Assembly (NCBI RefSeq): GCF_026342435.1
Contig: NZ_JAPEMT010000002.1
Span: forward strand, 124,001-188,000
Direction of reading: 5' to 3'
Length of the DNA: 64,000 nt
Origin: Streptomyces sp. NBC_00237
GTDB taxonomy: Bacteria > Actinomycetota > Actinomycetes > Streptomycetales > Streptomycetaceae
In this document: piece after piece, positions 51,993-60,261 of the stretch
Numbering within the stretch: position 1 is the stretch's first letter
Layout of the letters: each line of letters starts with the position of its first letter
The notes under the pieces: model-generated
Database searches by the model: none
What the model was told of the DNA's origin: nothing
The model's input: only the letters and a program-made list of their open reading frames with translations
Program-made: the position numbers and the translations under genes

Positions 51993-52241
51993 CTACCAGC
52001 CCTTCGTCTCGGCGAGAACCTCGCGGACGCCCGCCAGATGGGCCATGCGCGGCATTTCGCTCTGGTCGATGGTGACCTTGAACTCCTTCTCCAGGGCGGC
52101 CAGTACGCCGATCAGCGCGAGGGAGTCCGCGCCGTGCTCCTCGACGAAGCGGTCGGTCTCGGCGAGCTCCCCGGGCTCCAGCTCCAGGCGGTCGCAGACG
52201 ATCTCGGTGATGCGGGTCTGGCGGGCGTCGGTGGTCAGCAT
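51993..52241 (-). CDS. Acyl carrier protein
   Basis: 82 residues from ATG 52239-52241 (GGAGAG upstream); earlier in-frame ATGs lack sites. It has the phosphopantetheine attachment Ser in HGADSLALIG and acidic helices. It sits between the oxoamine synthase and KS genes and should carry the growing chain. Confidence 0.92.
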   Translation of the reverse strand: MLTTDARQTRITEIVCDRLELEPGELAETDRFVEEHGADSLALIGVLAALEKEFKVTIDQSEMPRMAHLAGVREVLAETKGW

Positions 52242-52309
52242 GATGGCTCTCCGTAGGGGATGCGGGGTTCGGGTGACAGGGGTGAACATGTGGGTCGCAG
52301 AGGTGACCA

Positions 52310-52361
52310 TTCGGATGGCAGATGCGGATGGCAGATTCGGATGGCAGATTCGGATGACAGA
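52310..52361. repeat. Four 13-bp tandem repeats between oxoamine synthase and ACP genes
   Basis: Four head-to-tail copies of a TTCGGATGGCAGA unit with one or two changes each, in a 155-bp spacer. They fall in the ACP leader and might form or bind a regulatory element. Confidence 0.85.
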
Positions 52362-52396
52362 GGTGATCAGGGGCGGTCAGGGACAGTCAGGGGTGA

Positions 52397-53584
52397 TCAG
52401 CGAAGGGCGAGGCGGCGGGTGGACTTCCAGGTGGACAGTCCGACGTCGTCGCGTACGGCCGCGCAGCCTTCCAGGACCCGGTCCAGGTCGGCGGCGGTCA
52501 ACTCGGAGTGCACGGAGAGCCGTTGGACGCACCGCCGGTTAGGCACGGACGGCGGCACGAAGGCCGCGCCGAACACTCCCCTGGCGTCCAGGGCCTGCTG
52601 GAGGACGCGTACGCCGTGTTCGGTGCCGGGCTGGAGCGGGATGATCTGGCTCTCGCTGGGGGAGACGTTGTAGCCGAGGGCGGTGAGGCCGTCGCGCAGG
52701 ACGCGGGCGTTGTGCTCCAGCCGCTTGCGGCGGTCGTCGGCGGTGGACATGACGCGCAGCGCGGCGGCGAGACCGGCGACGTCGTGCGGGAGGAGCGTGG
52801 AGGAGAACACCGCGCCGAGGGAGTGGTACGGGAGGTAGCCCGCGACCTCCCGCGAGCAGGCGATCAGCCCGGCCCGGCCCGCGAACGCCTTGGCCAGGCT
52901 CGCCGTACGGTAGGAAATCCTGTCCGTGAGGCCGAGCGAGGGGACGAGGCCCGCGCCCCGGTGGCCGAGGACGCCCAGGGTGTGGGATTCGTCGGCGATG
53001 AGTTCGCAGCCGGTACGGGCGGCGAGGGCGGTCAGGTCCAGCAGGGGGCAGAGGTCGCCGGTGACGCTGTAGAGGGCGTCGAAGGCGATCAGTCCCGGCC
53101 CGTACTGGCGGATCAGCCGTTCGAGGTTCTCGGTGTCGTTGTGGAGGAAGGGGCGGGCGACGGCCTTGGCGGCGGCGATGCCCTCCCAGAGGGAGGCGTG
53201 GGCGAGTTCGTCGACGTAGACGGGGTGGCCGGGTGGGCAAACGGCTTGGATCAGGCCGACGTTGGCGGCCCAGCCGGACTGGCAGAGCATGACGGCGGGG
53301 GCGTCGAGCCAGTCCGCGAGGTCCGCTTCGAGGTGGCGCAGCGGGTCGGTGTCGCCGGTGAACGCGCCGGACATCAGGGCCCCGTTCCCGTGCGCGCGGA
53401 GGCTGGCGGTCTGGGCCTCGACCACGGCGGGGTGGCCGCCGAGTGCGAGGTAGTCGTTGGACATCAGGGCGAGGTCGGCGGGTCCGGGGGTCGCGCGCCC
53501 CCGGTAGAGGGGACCGCCCCAGCTCGCCTGGCGGACTCCCCACGCCTTCAACCGGTCCTGGAGATAGGACAGTTCGCCGGACAT
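52397..53584 (-). CDS. Alpha-oxoamine synthase (KAPA synthase / ALA synthase / CqsA-like)
   Basis: 395 residues from ATG 53582-53584 (GAGGTG upstream). Fold type I PLP enzyme: SNDYLALGGHP, the ring-stacking region QSGWAANVG, Asp-Glu-Ser-His (IADESHTLGVLG) and the Schiff-base Lys in TASLAKAFAG. The family condenses an acyl thioester with an amino acid and releases CO2 to give an alpha-aminoketone. It heads a cluster with its own ACP, KS, CLF and ketoreductase and is not beside biotin genes, so the acyl donor is probably the polyketide on that ACP. The amino acid partner is unknown. Confidence 0.92.
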   Translation of the reverse strand: MSGELSYLQDRLKAWGVRQASWGGPLYRGRATPGPADLALMSNDYLALGGHPAVVEAQTASLRAHGNGALMSGAFTGDTDPLRHLEADLADWLDAPAVMLCQSGWAANVGLIQAVCPPGHPVYVDELAHASLWEGIAAAKAVARPFLHNDTENLERLIRQYGPGLIAFDALYSVTGDLCPLLDLTALAARTGCELIADESHTLGVLGHRGAGLVPSLGLTDRISYRTASLAKAFAGRAGLIACSREVAGYLPYHSLGAVFSSTLLPHDVAGLAAALRVMSTADDRRKRLEHNARVLRDGLTALGYNVSPSESQIIPLQPGTEHGVRVLQQALDARGVFGAAFVPPSVPNRRCVQRLSVHSELTAADLDRVLEGCAAVRDDVGLSTWKSTRRLALR

Positions 53585-53918
53585 GACACCTCGCTCGGGT
53601 CGACAGAGGTTCTGAACTGAGAAGTTCCGAACTGACAAGACCGGCAAGACTTTAGGTGCGAATCGGGCGCCCCCCGCACCACGAAATCCGTCGGACATGT
53701 GTCCACTTCGGCGGGGAGTTGAGGGTTTGCGCAGCTCAGGAGCTTTCCCGATGATCCGGCGCACACCGGCGGGCGCTCTTGCACTTCACTCCCCTGGATG
53801 CGCCCGCGCGCCCCTTTGGGCGCCCCTTCGGTCATTCGTCCAAGCAGGCTGGCACCTGCTATGTGGCTTCCACTCAAAACCTTGCAGCTGCGCAATAAAG
53901 TCGTTTATCTTGCCGCAC
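53585..53918. promoter_or_regulatory. Divergent promoter region of the oxoamine-synthase cluster and Mop gene
   Basis: 334 bp. Near the minus-strand start two copies of GTTCnGAACTGA lie 15 bp apart (53609-53620 and 53624-53635), each containing the palindrome GTTCnGAAC. On the right side a plus-strand promoter can be drawn: -35 TTGCAG (53882-53887), 18-bp spacer, -10 TATCTT (53906-53911). It would start transcription at about the A of the Mop ATG (53919). Confidence 0.5.
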
Positions 53919-54314
53919 ATGCAGTCCTACACAATCGGACAAGCGGCTCGCCTGCTCGGCGTCAGCCCCGACACCGCCCGCCGCTGGGCCGACGCGGGCC
54001 GGGTCGAGACCCACCGCGACGAGAGCGGCCGACGCGTCATCGACGGCCGCGCGCTGGCGGCCTTCTCCGTCGAGGTGGGCCAGAGCGCCCCCGGCGAGGA
54101 CGAGGCTTCCTACACCTCCGCCCGCAACGCGTTCCCCGGCATCGTCACCGCGGTCAAGCTCGGCGACGTGGCGGCGCAGGTGGAGATCCAGGCCGGGCCG
54201 CACCGACTCGTCTCGCTCCTGACCCGGGAAGCCGTCGAGGAACTGGGGCTGGAGGTCGGCATGCAGGCCACCGCCCGCGTGAAGTCCACCAGCGTGCACA
54301 TCGACCGCACCTGA
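53919..54314 (+). CDS. Helix-turn-helix plus Mop/TOBE molybdate-binding protein
   Basis: 131 residues from ATG 53919. Residues 1-45 are a MerR/excisionase-type helix-turn-helix (TIGQAARLLGVSPDTARRW, GRRVIDGRALAAF). Residues 62-131 are a TOBE/Mop domain (ARNAFPGIVTAVKLGDVAAQVEI, ARVKSTSVHI) that binds molybdate oxyanion. There is no ribosome site and the predicted transcript starts at the ATG, so it may be leaderless. It precedes modA by 60 bp and probably senses molybdate to regulate the operon, like a minimal ModE. Confidence 0.88.
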   Translation: MQSYTIGQAARLLGVSPDTARRWADAGRVETHRDESGRRVIDGRALAAFSVEVGQSAPGEDEASYTSARNAFPGIVTAVKLGDVAAQVEIQAGPHRLVSLLTREAVEELGLEVGMQATARVKSTSVHIDRT

Positions 54315-54374
54315 CCCGACCCGCCCTTCCCCCGCTTCCCTTCTCCCTGCTCGTACGCAGCCCAGGAGCACCGC

Positions 54375-55187
54375 ATGAAGACCTCAGCAGTCGGCCGCCG
54401 CACCGCGGCGGCCCTGTGCACCGCAGCCCTGCTCGTCCCGCTCAGCGCCTGCGGAGGCGGCGACGACAAGCCGGACACCGGGAAGAAGCAGAGTGGGGCG
54501 GCCGGTGAGTCCGCGGCCTCCGGGGGGAAGCTGACCGTCCTCGCCGCCGCCTCGCTCACCGACGTCTTCAGGACGGCGGGCGCCGCGTACGAGAAGACGC
54601 ACCCGGGGACGAAGGTCACCTTCTCCTTCGCCGGTTCGCAGGCGCTGGCCGCGCAGGTCAAGCAGGGGGCGCCCGCCGACGCGCTGGTGACCGCCGACAC
54701 CAGGACGATGGACGGGCTGGTCCCGGACACCGGCCAGCCGTCCGTCATCGCCAGGAACCGCCTGGTCATCGCCACCGGCAAGGGCAACCCGAAGAAGGTC
54801 GGCGGCCTGAAGGACCTCGCGGACAGCAAGCTCAAGGTGGTGCTCGCGGCCCCCGCCGTGCCGGTCGGGCGGTACAGCCAGAAGGTCCTCGACGCCCAGA
54901 GGATCACGGTGCAGCCGGTCTCCCAGGAACCCGACGTGCGCTCGGTCCTGAGCAAGGTCGCGCTGGGCGAGGCCGATGCGGGCATCGTCTACCGGACGGA
55001 CGCCTCCGGTGCGACGGACAAGGTCGACGCGGTCGACATCCCGGACGCGCAGAACGCGGTCGCCGCGTACCCGGCCGCCACACTGAAGACCTCGAAGAAC
55101 GCGGCTGGCGCGGTCGAGTTCGTGACGTGGCTGTCCTCGCCGGAGGCGCAGATGATCCTTCAGGACGCGGGCTTCCAGAAGCCGTAG
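54375..55187 (+). CDS. modA: Molybdate-binding lipoprotein of the ABC transporter
   Basis: 270 residues. Signal peptide with lipobox LSAC, then a Gly/Asp/Lys-rich linker. The ModA core is clear: [42 protein letters not shown] and the C-terminal [15 protein letters not shown]. It captures molybdate or tungstate outside the membrane for the ModB-ModC fusion encoded 115 bp downstream. Confidence 0.95.
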   Translation: MKTSAVGRRTAAALCTAALLVPLSACGGGDDKPDTGKKQSGAAGESAASGGKLTVLAAASLTDVFRTAGAAYEKTHPGTKVTFSFAGSQALAAQVKQGAPADALVTADTRTMDGLVPDTGQPSVIARNRLVIATGKGNPKKVGGLKDLADSKLKVVLAAPAVPVGRYSQKVLDAQRITVQPVSQEPDVRSVLSKVALGEADAGIVYRTDASGATDKVDAVDIPDAQNAVAAYPAATLKTSKNAAGAVEFVTWLSSPEAQMILQDAGFQKP

Positions 55188-55302
55188 CCGCAGGTCGGTC
55201 ACGCACCGCGGACGCATCCCGCACCGCAGGTGGATCACGTACAACAGGACGTCCACGCCCCACTCCCCCACCACGGGCGACCGCCGAGCTCAGGAACCGC
55301 CG

Positions 55303-57303
55303 ATGAAACGCCTCCGCCCCCGCACCCGCACGGCGGGTTCCCGCGCTCCCCTGGCGCTGGCCCTGCCCGCGGTGCTGGCCGTCGCGTTCCTGCTGATGCC
55401 GCTGGTCGGCATCCTCACCCGTACGTCCTGGGGCGCAGTCGGCACGCACCTGACCAGCCCCGACGTCGTCGAGGCGCTCCAGCTGTCGCTGTACGTCTCC
55501 TTCTGGTCGCTTGCTCTGTCGCTGCTGCTGGGGGTGCCGCTGGCCTGGCTGCTGGCGCGGGTGGAGTTCCCGGGGAAGGCGCTCGTACGGTCGCTGGTAC
55601 TGCTGCCGATGGTGCTGCCGCCGACGGTGGGCGGGGTGGCGCTGCTGCTGGCGTTCGGGCGGCGGGGGGTGCTCGGGCCGTGGCTGGAGGAGACCTTCGG
55701 GATCACGCTGCCGTTCGAGACGGCGGGGGCGATCGTGGCGGCGACGTTCGTCGCGATGCCGTTCCTGGTGATCAGCCTGGAGGGGGCGCTGGGGGGCCTG
55801 CGTCCTCGCTACGAGGAGACGGCGGCGTCGCTGGGCGCTTCGCCGGTACGGGTCTTCCTCACGGTCACGCTGCCGATGGTGGCCCCCGGGCTGGTCGCGG
55901 GGGCGGCGCTGACCTGGGCCCGCGCGCTGGGCGAGTTCGGGGCGACGATCACCTTCGCGGGGAATCTGCCAGGGACGACCCAGACGCTGCCGCTCCAGGT
56001 GTATCTGCTGCTCCAGGAGGATCCGGAGGCGGCGACGTCGGTGTCCCTGCTGCTGCTCGTGATCGCGATGGCGGTACTGGTGGGCCTGCGGGGACGGTGG
56101 ACGGGAACGCCGCGTCCGGCCGCCCGGCGTCGCACCGCGACTCCCGACCCTGATCCTGCGCCCGGCCCCGACCCCGGCCCTTCGCCCAGCCCCGCCCCCG
56201 GCCCTGCCCCCGACCCGTCGGCCGGAAACGCATCGGCCGCCGTACCCACTCCCCCGCAGCCCACCGCCACGTGGCCCCTGCACGCCGAGGTCACCGGCTT
56301 CAACGAGCTGAGCCTCGACGCCTCCCCCGGCACCACGCTCGCCGTCGTGGGCCCGAACGGGGCGGGCAAGACGACGCTGCTGCGTGCGCTGCTGGGGCTC
56401 ACTCCGCGGGCCCACGCCCGGCTGCGGCTCGGCGACGACGACGTCACCGGGCTGCCGCCGCACAGGCGCGGCGTGGCCTGGGTTCCGCAGGACGGGGCGC
56501 TCTTCCCCCACTTGAGCGCGCTCGGGAACACGGCCTACGGCCTCCGGGCGCGCGGGGTGCCGCGTGCGGAGGCACGCCGGAGCGCACAGGAGTGGCTGGA
56601 CCGGCTCGGGGTCGGTGCGCTGGCGCACCGCAAGCCCGCCGAGGTGTCGGGCGGCCAGGCCCAGCGCATCGCACTGGCCCGGGCCCTGGCCTCACGCCCC
56701 CGACTGCTGCTGCTCGACGAGCCGCTGTCCGCGCTGGACCAGACGACCCGGGCCCGGGTACGGCACGTGCTGCGCGTGCACCTGGCCGGGTTCGGCGGGG
56801 TCTGCCTGATCGTCACCCACGACCCGGTCGAGGCGGTGTCGCTGGCCGACCGGGTGCTGGTGCTCGACGGGGGGCGCGTACTCCAGGACGCACCCCCCTC
56901 CGACGTCACCCGCCATCCGCGTTCGCCGTGGGTGGCGCGGATGCTGGGGCGCAACGCGTGGCCGGGCACCGCGGCCGAGGGCGGGGTACGACTGCCGGGG
57001 GGCGGGACGCTGGTTGTGGCGGATCCGTTGCCGGTGGGCGCCCGGACGCTCGCGATCATCGCGCCGGAGGCCGTGGCCGTGCACCGGGAGCGGCCGGGCG
57101 GCAGCCCTCGTAACGTCTGGCCGGGAACGGTCCGCGAAGTCACCTCCAGCGGCAGTCGGCTGCGCCTGCTGATCACGTCGCCGGAAGCCCCCGACCTGGT
57201 CGCGGAGGTCACGCCGCAGGCGGTGGCGGAGCTGGGGCTGGCGGACGGGGTGCCGGTGTGGACGAGCGTGAAGGCGACGGAGGTGACGGTGGTGGAGCTG
57301 TGA
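55303..57303 (+). CDS. ModB-ModC fusion: molybdate ABC permease plus ATPase
   Basis: 666 residues in one frame. Residues 1-270 are the permease with about five helices and the EAA loop (EETAASLGASPVRVFLTVTLP). A Pro/Asp/Gly linker (about 275-315) leads to the ATPase: Walker A GPNGAGKTT, Q-loop VPQDGALFPHL, signature VSGGQAQRIALARAL, Walker B LLLLDEP and the H-loop His in THDP. A TOBE domain closes the protein. The permease and ATPase are usually separate; fusion fixes their stoichiometry in the transporter. It is the third gene of the Mop-modA operon. Confidence 0.94.
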   Translation: MKRLRPRTRTAGSRAPLALALPAVLAVAFLLMPLVGILTRTSWGAVGTHLTSPDVVEALQLSLYVSFWSLALSLLLGVPLAWLLARVEFPGKALVRSLVLLPMVLPPTVGGVALLLAFGRRGVLGPWLEETFGITLPFETAGAIVAATFVAMPFLVISLEGALGGLRPRYEETAASLGASPVRVFLTVTLPMVAPGLVAGAALTWARALGEFGATITFAGNLPGTTQTLPLQVYLLLQEDPEAATSVSLLLLVIAMAVLVGLRGRWTGTPRPAARRRTATPDPDPAPGPDPGPSPSPAPGPAPDPSAGNASAAVPTPPQPTATWPLHAEVTGFNELSLDASPGTTLAVVGPNGAGKTTLLRALLGLTPRAHARLRLGDDDVTGLPPHRRGVAWVPQDGALFPHLSALGNTAYGLRARGVPRAEARRSAQEWLDRLGVGALAHRKPAEVSGGQAQRIALARALASRPRLLLLDEPLSALDQTTRARVRHVLRVHLAGFGGVCLIVTHDPVEAVSLADRVLVLDGGRVLQDAPPSDVTRHPRSPWVARMLGRNAWPGTAAEGGVRLPGGGTLVVADPLPVGARTLAIIAPEAVAVHRERPGGSPRNVWPGTVREVTSSGSRLRLLITSPEAPDLVAEVTPQAVAELGLADGVPVWTSVKATEVTVVEL

Positions 57304-57474
57304 CGAGCACGAGACGGACCGTCCAACGCTGACGCCCCGGAACCCGAACTTCACGGTATAAACACACAAAATCACCCATCGTGCGCAATTAGTGACTCTG
57401 TGGTCAAATTCGGTCATCGGTGACTCCGTCGAGCCAGTTCGAGTGGGGCGCCGCACGACCCGAAGGAAGTCCCC
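57304..57474 (+). promoter_or_regulatory. AT-rich promoter region of the DUF4360 gene
   Basis: 171 bp, clearly AT-richer than its surroundings around 57350-57420. GTGACTC occurs near 57393 and again near 57419. This marks a dedicated promoter after the mod operon, which has no obvious terminator hairpin. Confidence 0.4.
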
Positions 57475-58137
57475 ATGCTCAGAACGGTGTTCATCGGCGC
57501 GGCCACCGCCCTCGCCACGGCCGCACTCGTCCCCGCCGCCGGACCGGCGAGCGCGTCGTCCCCCGGCGCAGCCGCACCCGCGGACCAGGTCACCGTCAAC
57601 CTCGTCCAGGTCAACGGCTCCGGGTGCCGACCGGGCACCGCGTCGGTGGCTGTCTCGCCCGACAACACCGCCTTCACCGTGACGTACAGCGAGTACCTGG
57701 CCCAGGTCGGCACCGGTGCCAAAGCCGTCGACTTCCGCAAGAACTGCCAGCTCGGGCTGCGGGTGAACGTCCCGCAGGGCTACACCTACGCCGTCGCCAC
57801 GGCGGACTACCGGGGCTTCGCGGACCTGAAGTCCGGCGCGTACGCGACGCAGAACTCCAGCTACTACTTCCAGGGAATGTCGGGTACGGACCGCCGCACT
57901 CACAGACTCCAGGGCCCTTACACGGGCAACTGGCAGGCCACCGACAAGACGGGCATCGAGGCACTTGTCTTCGCCCCCTGCGGCGCCACCCGGAACTTCA
58001 ACATCAACACCGAGCTCCTGGTGAACGGCGGCAGCTCCGACACCGCCCGGACCAACAGCTTCATCGCGATGGACTCCACGGACGGCAGCTTCAGCACGAA
58101 GTACCACTTCCAGTGGAAGAAGTGCCCGGTCCGCTAG
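57475..58137 (+). CDS. Secreted DUF4360-family protein
   Basis: 220 residues; AAGGAAG precedes the ATG. A signal peptide ends near PASASS. The mature protein matches the DUF4360 pattern: VNGSGCRPGTASV, AFTVTYSEYLAQVG, RKNCQLGLRVNVPQG, YRGFADLKSGA and the C-terminal YHFQWKKC. Four cysteines are positioned for two disulfides. It is a common secreted beta-sandwich protein of filamentous actinobacteria and fungi; its role is unknown. Confidence 0.9.
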   Translation: MLRTVFIGAATALATAALVPAAGPASASSPGAAAPADQVTVNLVQVNGSGCRPGTASVAVSPDNTAFTVTYSEYLAQVGTGAKAVDFRKNCQLGLRVNVPQGYTYAVATADYRGFADLKSGAYATQNSSYYFQGMSGTDRRTHRLQGPYTGNWQATDKTGIEALVFAPCGATRNFNINTELLVNGGSSDTARTNSFIAMDSTDGSFSTKYHFQWKKCPVR

Positions 58138-58162
58138 TCCCCCGACGGGTCACACCACGCCC

Positions 58163-58220
58163 CGCCCGCCCCACCAGGACCGTGACGCGTTCCGGCCGGA
58201 ACCGAACGGTGGGGCGCGGC
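58163..58220. terminator. Probable terminator after the DUF4360 gene
   Basis: 9-bp outer arms (CGCCCCACC with GGTGGGGCG) enclosing the 12-bp palindrome TTCCGGCCGGAA, starting about 26 bp after the stop codon. Confidence 0.5.
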
Positions 58221-58285
58221 GGGGTCACACGCCACCCACCGGCAGGCGGCCTCCCCGTGTGCTCACCGAGAGGTTCTCAAGTCGC

Positions 58286-58316
58286 TTGACCTGGAGCGTG
58301 GTTGAGGTTCTACCGT
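58286..58316 (+). promoter_or_regulatory. MerR-type promoter with 19-bp spacer upstream of the NmrA-like gene
   Basis: TTGACC (58286-58291) and TACCGT (58311-58316) are separated by 19 bp. The spacer and flanks form an imperfect dyad (ACCT...AGGT). The overlong spacer is the hallmark of promoters that MerR activators untwist. Confidence 0.55.
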
Positions 58317-58353
58317 GTCGTCTACTTGATCACCTGACGACGGGAAACCCACC

Positions 58354-59187
58354 ATGATCCTCGTGACCGGAGCCACGGGAAACATAGGCCCTGCCCTGCT
58401 GAGGGAGCTGCACGCGGCCGGTGTCGGGCCGTTGAGAGCGCTCACCCGCGATGCCGCGCGGGCCGTCCTTCCCGACGGGGTCGAGGCGGTGGAGGGCGAC
58501 TTCGCGGACCCGACGTCGTTGAAGCCCGCGCTGGAGGGGGTGCGCTCGCTGTTCCTCCTGTCGCGTCTGGGATCGGACGCCGAGATCCTCGAAACCGCCC
58601 GCCAGGCGGGCGTGGAACACATCGTGCTGGTGTCGTCCATCACCGTCCAGACCCACCCGCACCTCGGCCCCGCCGCCGAGAACCTGGAGGTCGAGCGGTT
58701 GCTCAAGGCGAGCGGCATGGCCTGGACGATCCTGCGGCCGACGCAGTTCGCCTCGAACTCCGTGATGTGGGCCGATGCCATCCGGGGCCACGAGACCGTC
58801 CGCGCGCCGTACGCCGAGACCGCGCTGCCCACCCTTCACCCAGGGGACATCGCAGCGGTGGCGCGCGTGGCGCTGACCGAGCCCGGCCACCACGGCCGTA
58901 CCTACGCCCTGACCGGGCCGGAACCGGTGACCGCCCGTCAGCAGGTCGAGGCCATCGCAACGGCACTGGGCCGGGAGGTTCCCTTCGCCGAGATCAGCCG
59001 CGAACAGGCCCACGCACAGATGGCCGCGGTCTTCGGCCCCGAGGCCGCCGACGCGGTGCTCGACGTCACCGGCGGAGACGTGAACCCCGAGCTGCTGATG
59101 GTGCGCGACACGGTCGCGCAGGTCACCGGAGCGCCTGCCCGCCCGTTCCACCAGTGGGCTTCGGAGAACGTCGACGCCTTCCGCTGA
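58354..59187 (+). CDS. NmrA-like NAD(P)H-binding oxidoreductase
   Basis: 277 residues. Atypical SDR with the N-terminal motif VTGATGNIG, no catalytic YxxxK, and the family blocks LVSSITVQ and WTILRPTQFASN. It resembles NmrA/QOR2-like quinone reductases that reduce small carbonyls or quinones. The promoter upstream looks MerR-controlled, so it is probably induced by a small electrophile. Confidence 0.9.
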   Translation: MILVTGATGNIGPALLRELHAAGVGPLRALTRDAARAVLPDGVEAVEGDFADPTSLKPALEGVRSLFLLSRLGSDAEILETARQAGVEHIVLVSSITVQTHPHLGPAAENLEVERLLKASGMAWTILRPTQFASNSVMWADAIRGHETVRAPYAETALPTLHPGDIAAVARVALTEPGHHGRTYALTGPEPVTARQQVEAIATALGREVPFAEISREQAHAQMAAVFGPEAADAVLDVTGGDVNPELLMVRDTVAQVTGAPARPFHQWASENVDAFR

Positions 59188-59232
59188 ATCCCCCGGGGGT
59201 TCCCCGCCCGGCAGGGCGGCACGTCCCCGCAC

Positions 59233-60081
59233 TCACGCGGGGCGGGCGGATTCCAGGAAGCCGTGAAGCGAGTACTTCAGGGCGGTGACGAAGGCGTCGC
59301 GGGTGGGGGCGTCGACGCGGTCGAGGGAGAGGTAGGGGTTGAGGTCCTCCAGTTCGACCAGGAGGAGGTCGCCGTCCCGCGTGCGGCAGGCGTCGACGCG
59401 CTGGATGCCGTGGGAGAGCGTGTTCCAGGCGATGAAGCGGTGGGCGAAGGCGAGGTCGGCCTCGGTGGGTTCGTACGGGACGAGTTCCCAGCGGCGTTCC
59501 GGGTCCGGGGCGTACAGCGCGTACTGGAAGGCGTCGTCGACGTAGGTGAACGACACCTCGTACCGGAAGTCGATGCGGGGCTGGATGAGCAGGGCCCCGG
59601 TGGTGAAGGCGGGCAGGTCTTCGCGGCGTACGAATTCCAGTCCTATGGAGTCCGCTCCCGCCTTCGGCTTCACCGCGTAGAGGTCGGTGGCGGGGAGCGC
59701 GGGGAGGTCTTCGAGGCGGTCGACGGTGGGGATGACGGGAAGGCCCTCGGCGGTGAGGTCCAGGAGGTACTGCTTGCCCGCCATGTCGGCGCGGCCGGTG
59801 AGCGGGTTGTAGACGCGGACGCCGTCGGCCAGGGCGCGGGTGCGGAAGGCGTCGTAGCCCTGCTGGTAGTGCAGGACGGGGCCGCTGTTGCGGACGAGGA
59901 GGGCGTCGAAGCCGTCCATGAGCGCGGCGGCGTCCAGTGGGTGGCAGAGGGCGACGTCGAAGTCCTCGCGGAGGGCGGCCGAGAGCTGGATGTCCTCGTC
60001 GCAGTAGCGCCGTCCGCGTGCCGGGTAGGCGAGGTCGGTCACGTACAGGAGACGGGAGGCGGGGGCGGGGCTGGCGGGCAC
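59233..60081 (-). CDS. ATP-grasp domain protein
   Basis: 282 residues from GTG 60079-60081 (AGGA about 7 nt upstream); an ATG at 60139-60141 lacks a site. An N-terminal Rossmann-like domain (LLYVTDLAYP, FDALLVRNSG) is followed by the ATP-grasp: MAGKQYLLDL, the Lys in YAVKPKAGADS, the Glu/Arg region QPRIDFRYEVSF and the metal-binding ELEDLNPYLS. It resembles glutathione-synthetase-like ligases that join a carboxylate to an amine. Substrates are unknown. It is divergent from the MerR-PP2C gene and could share its control. Confidence 0.85.
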   Translation of the reverse strand: MPASPAPASRLLYVTDLAYPARGRRYCDEDIQLSAALREDFDVALCHPLDAAALMDGFDALLVRNSGPVLHYQQGYDAFRTRALADGVRVYNPLTGRADMAGKQYLLDLTAEGLPVIPTVDRLEDLPALPATDLYAVKPKAGADSIGLEFVRREDLPAFTTGALLIQPRIDFRYEVSFTYVDDAFQYALYAPDPERRWELVPYEPTEADLAFAHRFIAWNTLSHGIQRVDACRTRDGDLLLVELEDLNPYLSLDRVDAPTRDAFVTALKYSLHGFLESARPA

Positions 60082-60182
60082 GGCAGGTTCCTGGAGTGTT
60101 CGCGGGGCGTGGGCGTTCAGCCTATCGGCGGGTGCGAACATGCTGGTCAGGGGGTGGGGAGCCGCCTTCTTGAAGCAGTTGG

Positions 60183-60213
60183 TTGACCTTGTCCCTGGGG
60201 CAAGGCCCAGCAT
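60183..60213 (+). promoter_or_regulatory. MerR operator/promoter with 19-bp spacer for the MerR-PP2C gene
   Basis: TTGACC (60183-60188), 19-bp spacer, CAGCAT (60208-60213). A 19-bp near-perfect palindrome at 60187-60205 (CCTTGTCCC-T-GGGGCAAGG, one mismatched pair) sits in the spacer, the classical place for a MerR dimer. Confidence 0.7.
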
Positions 60214-60261
60214 CGGCGGTGCCGGGCCGGACGGGTCCGGCGCGGGGAGGGAAGAGAGCTC

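Noticed and set aside
52310-52361. Short repeats as a CRISPR array
   Set aside because: Units are contiguous without spacers and there are no cas genes.
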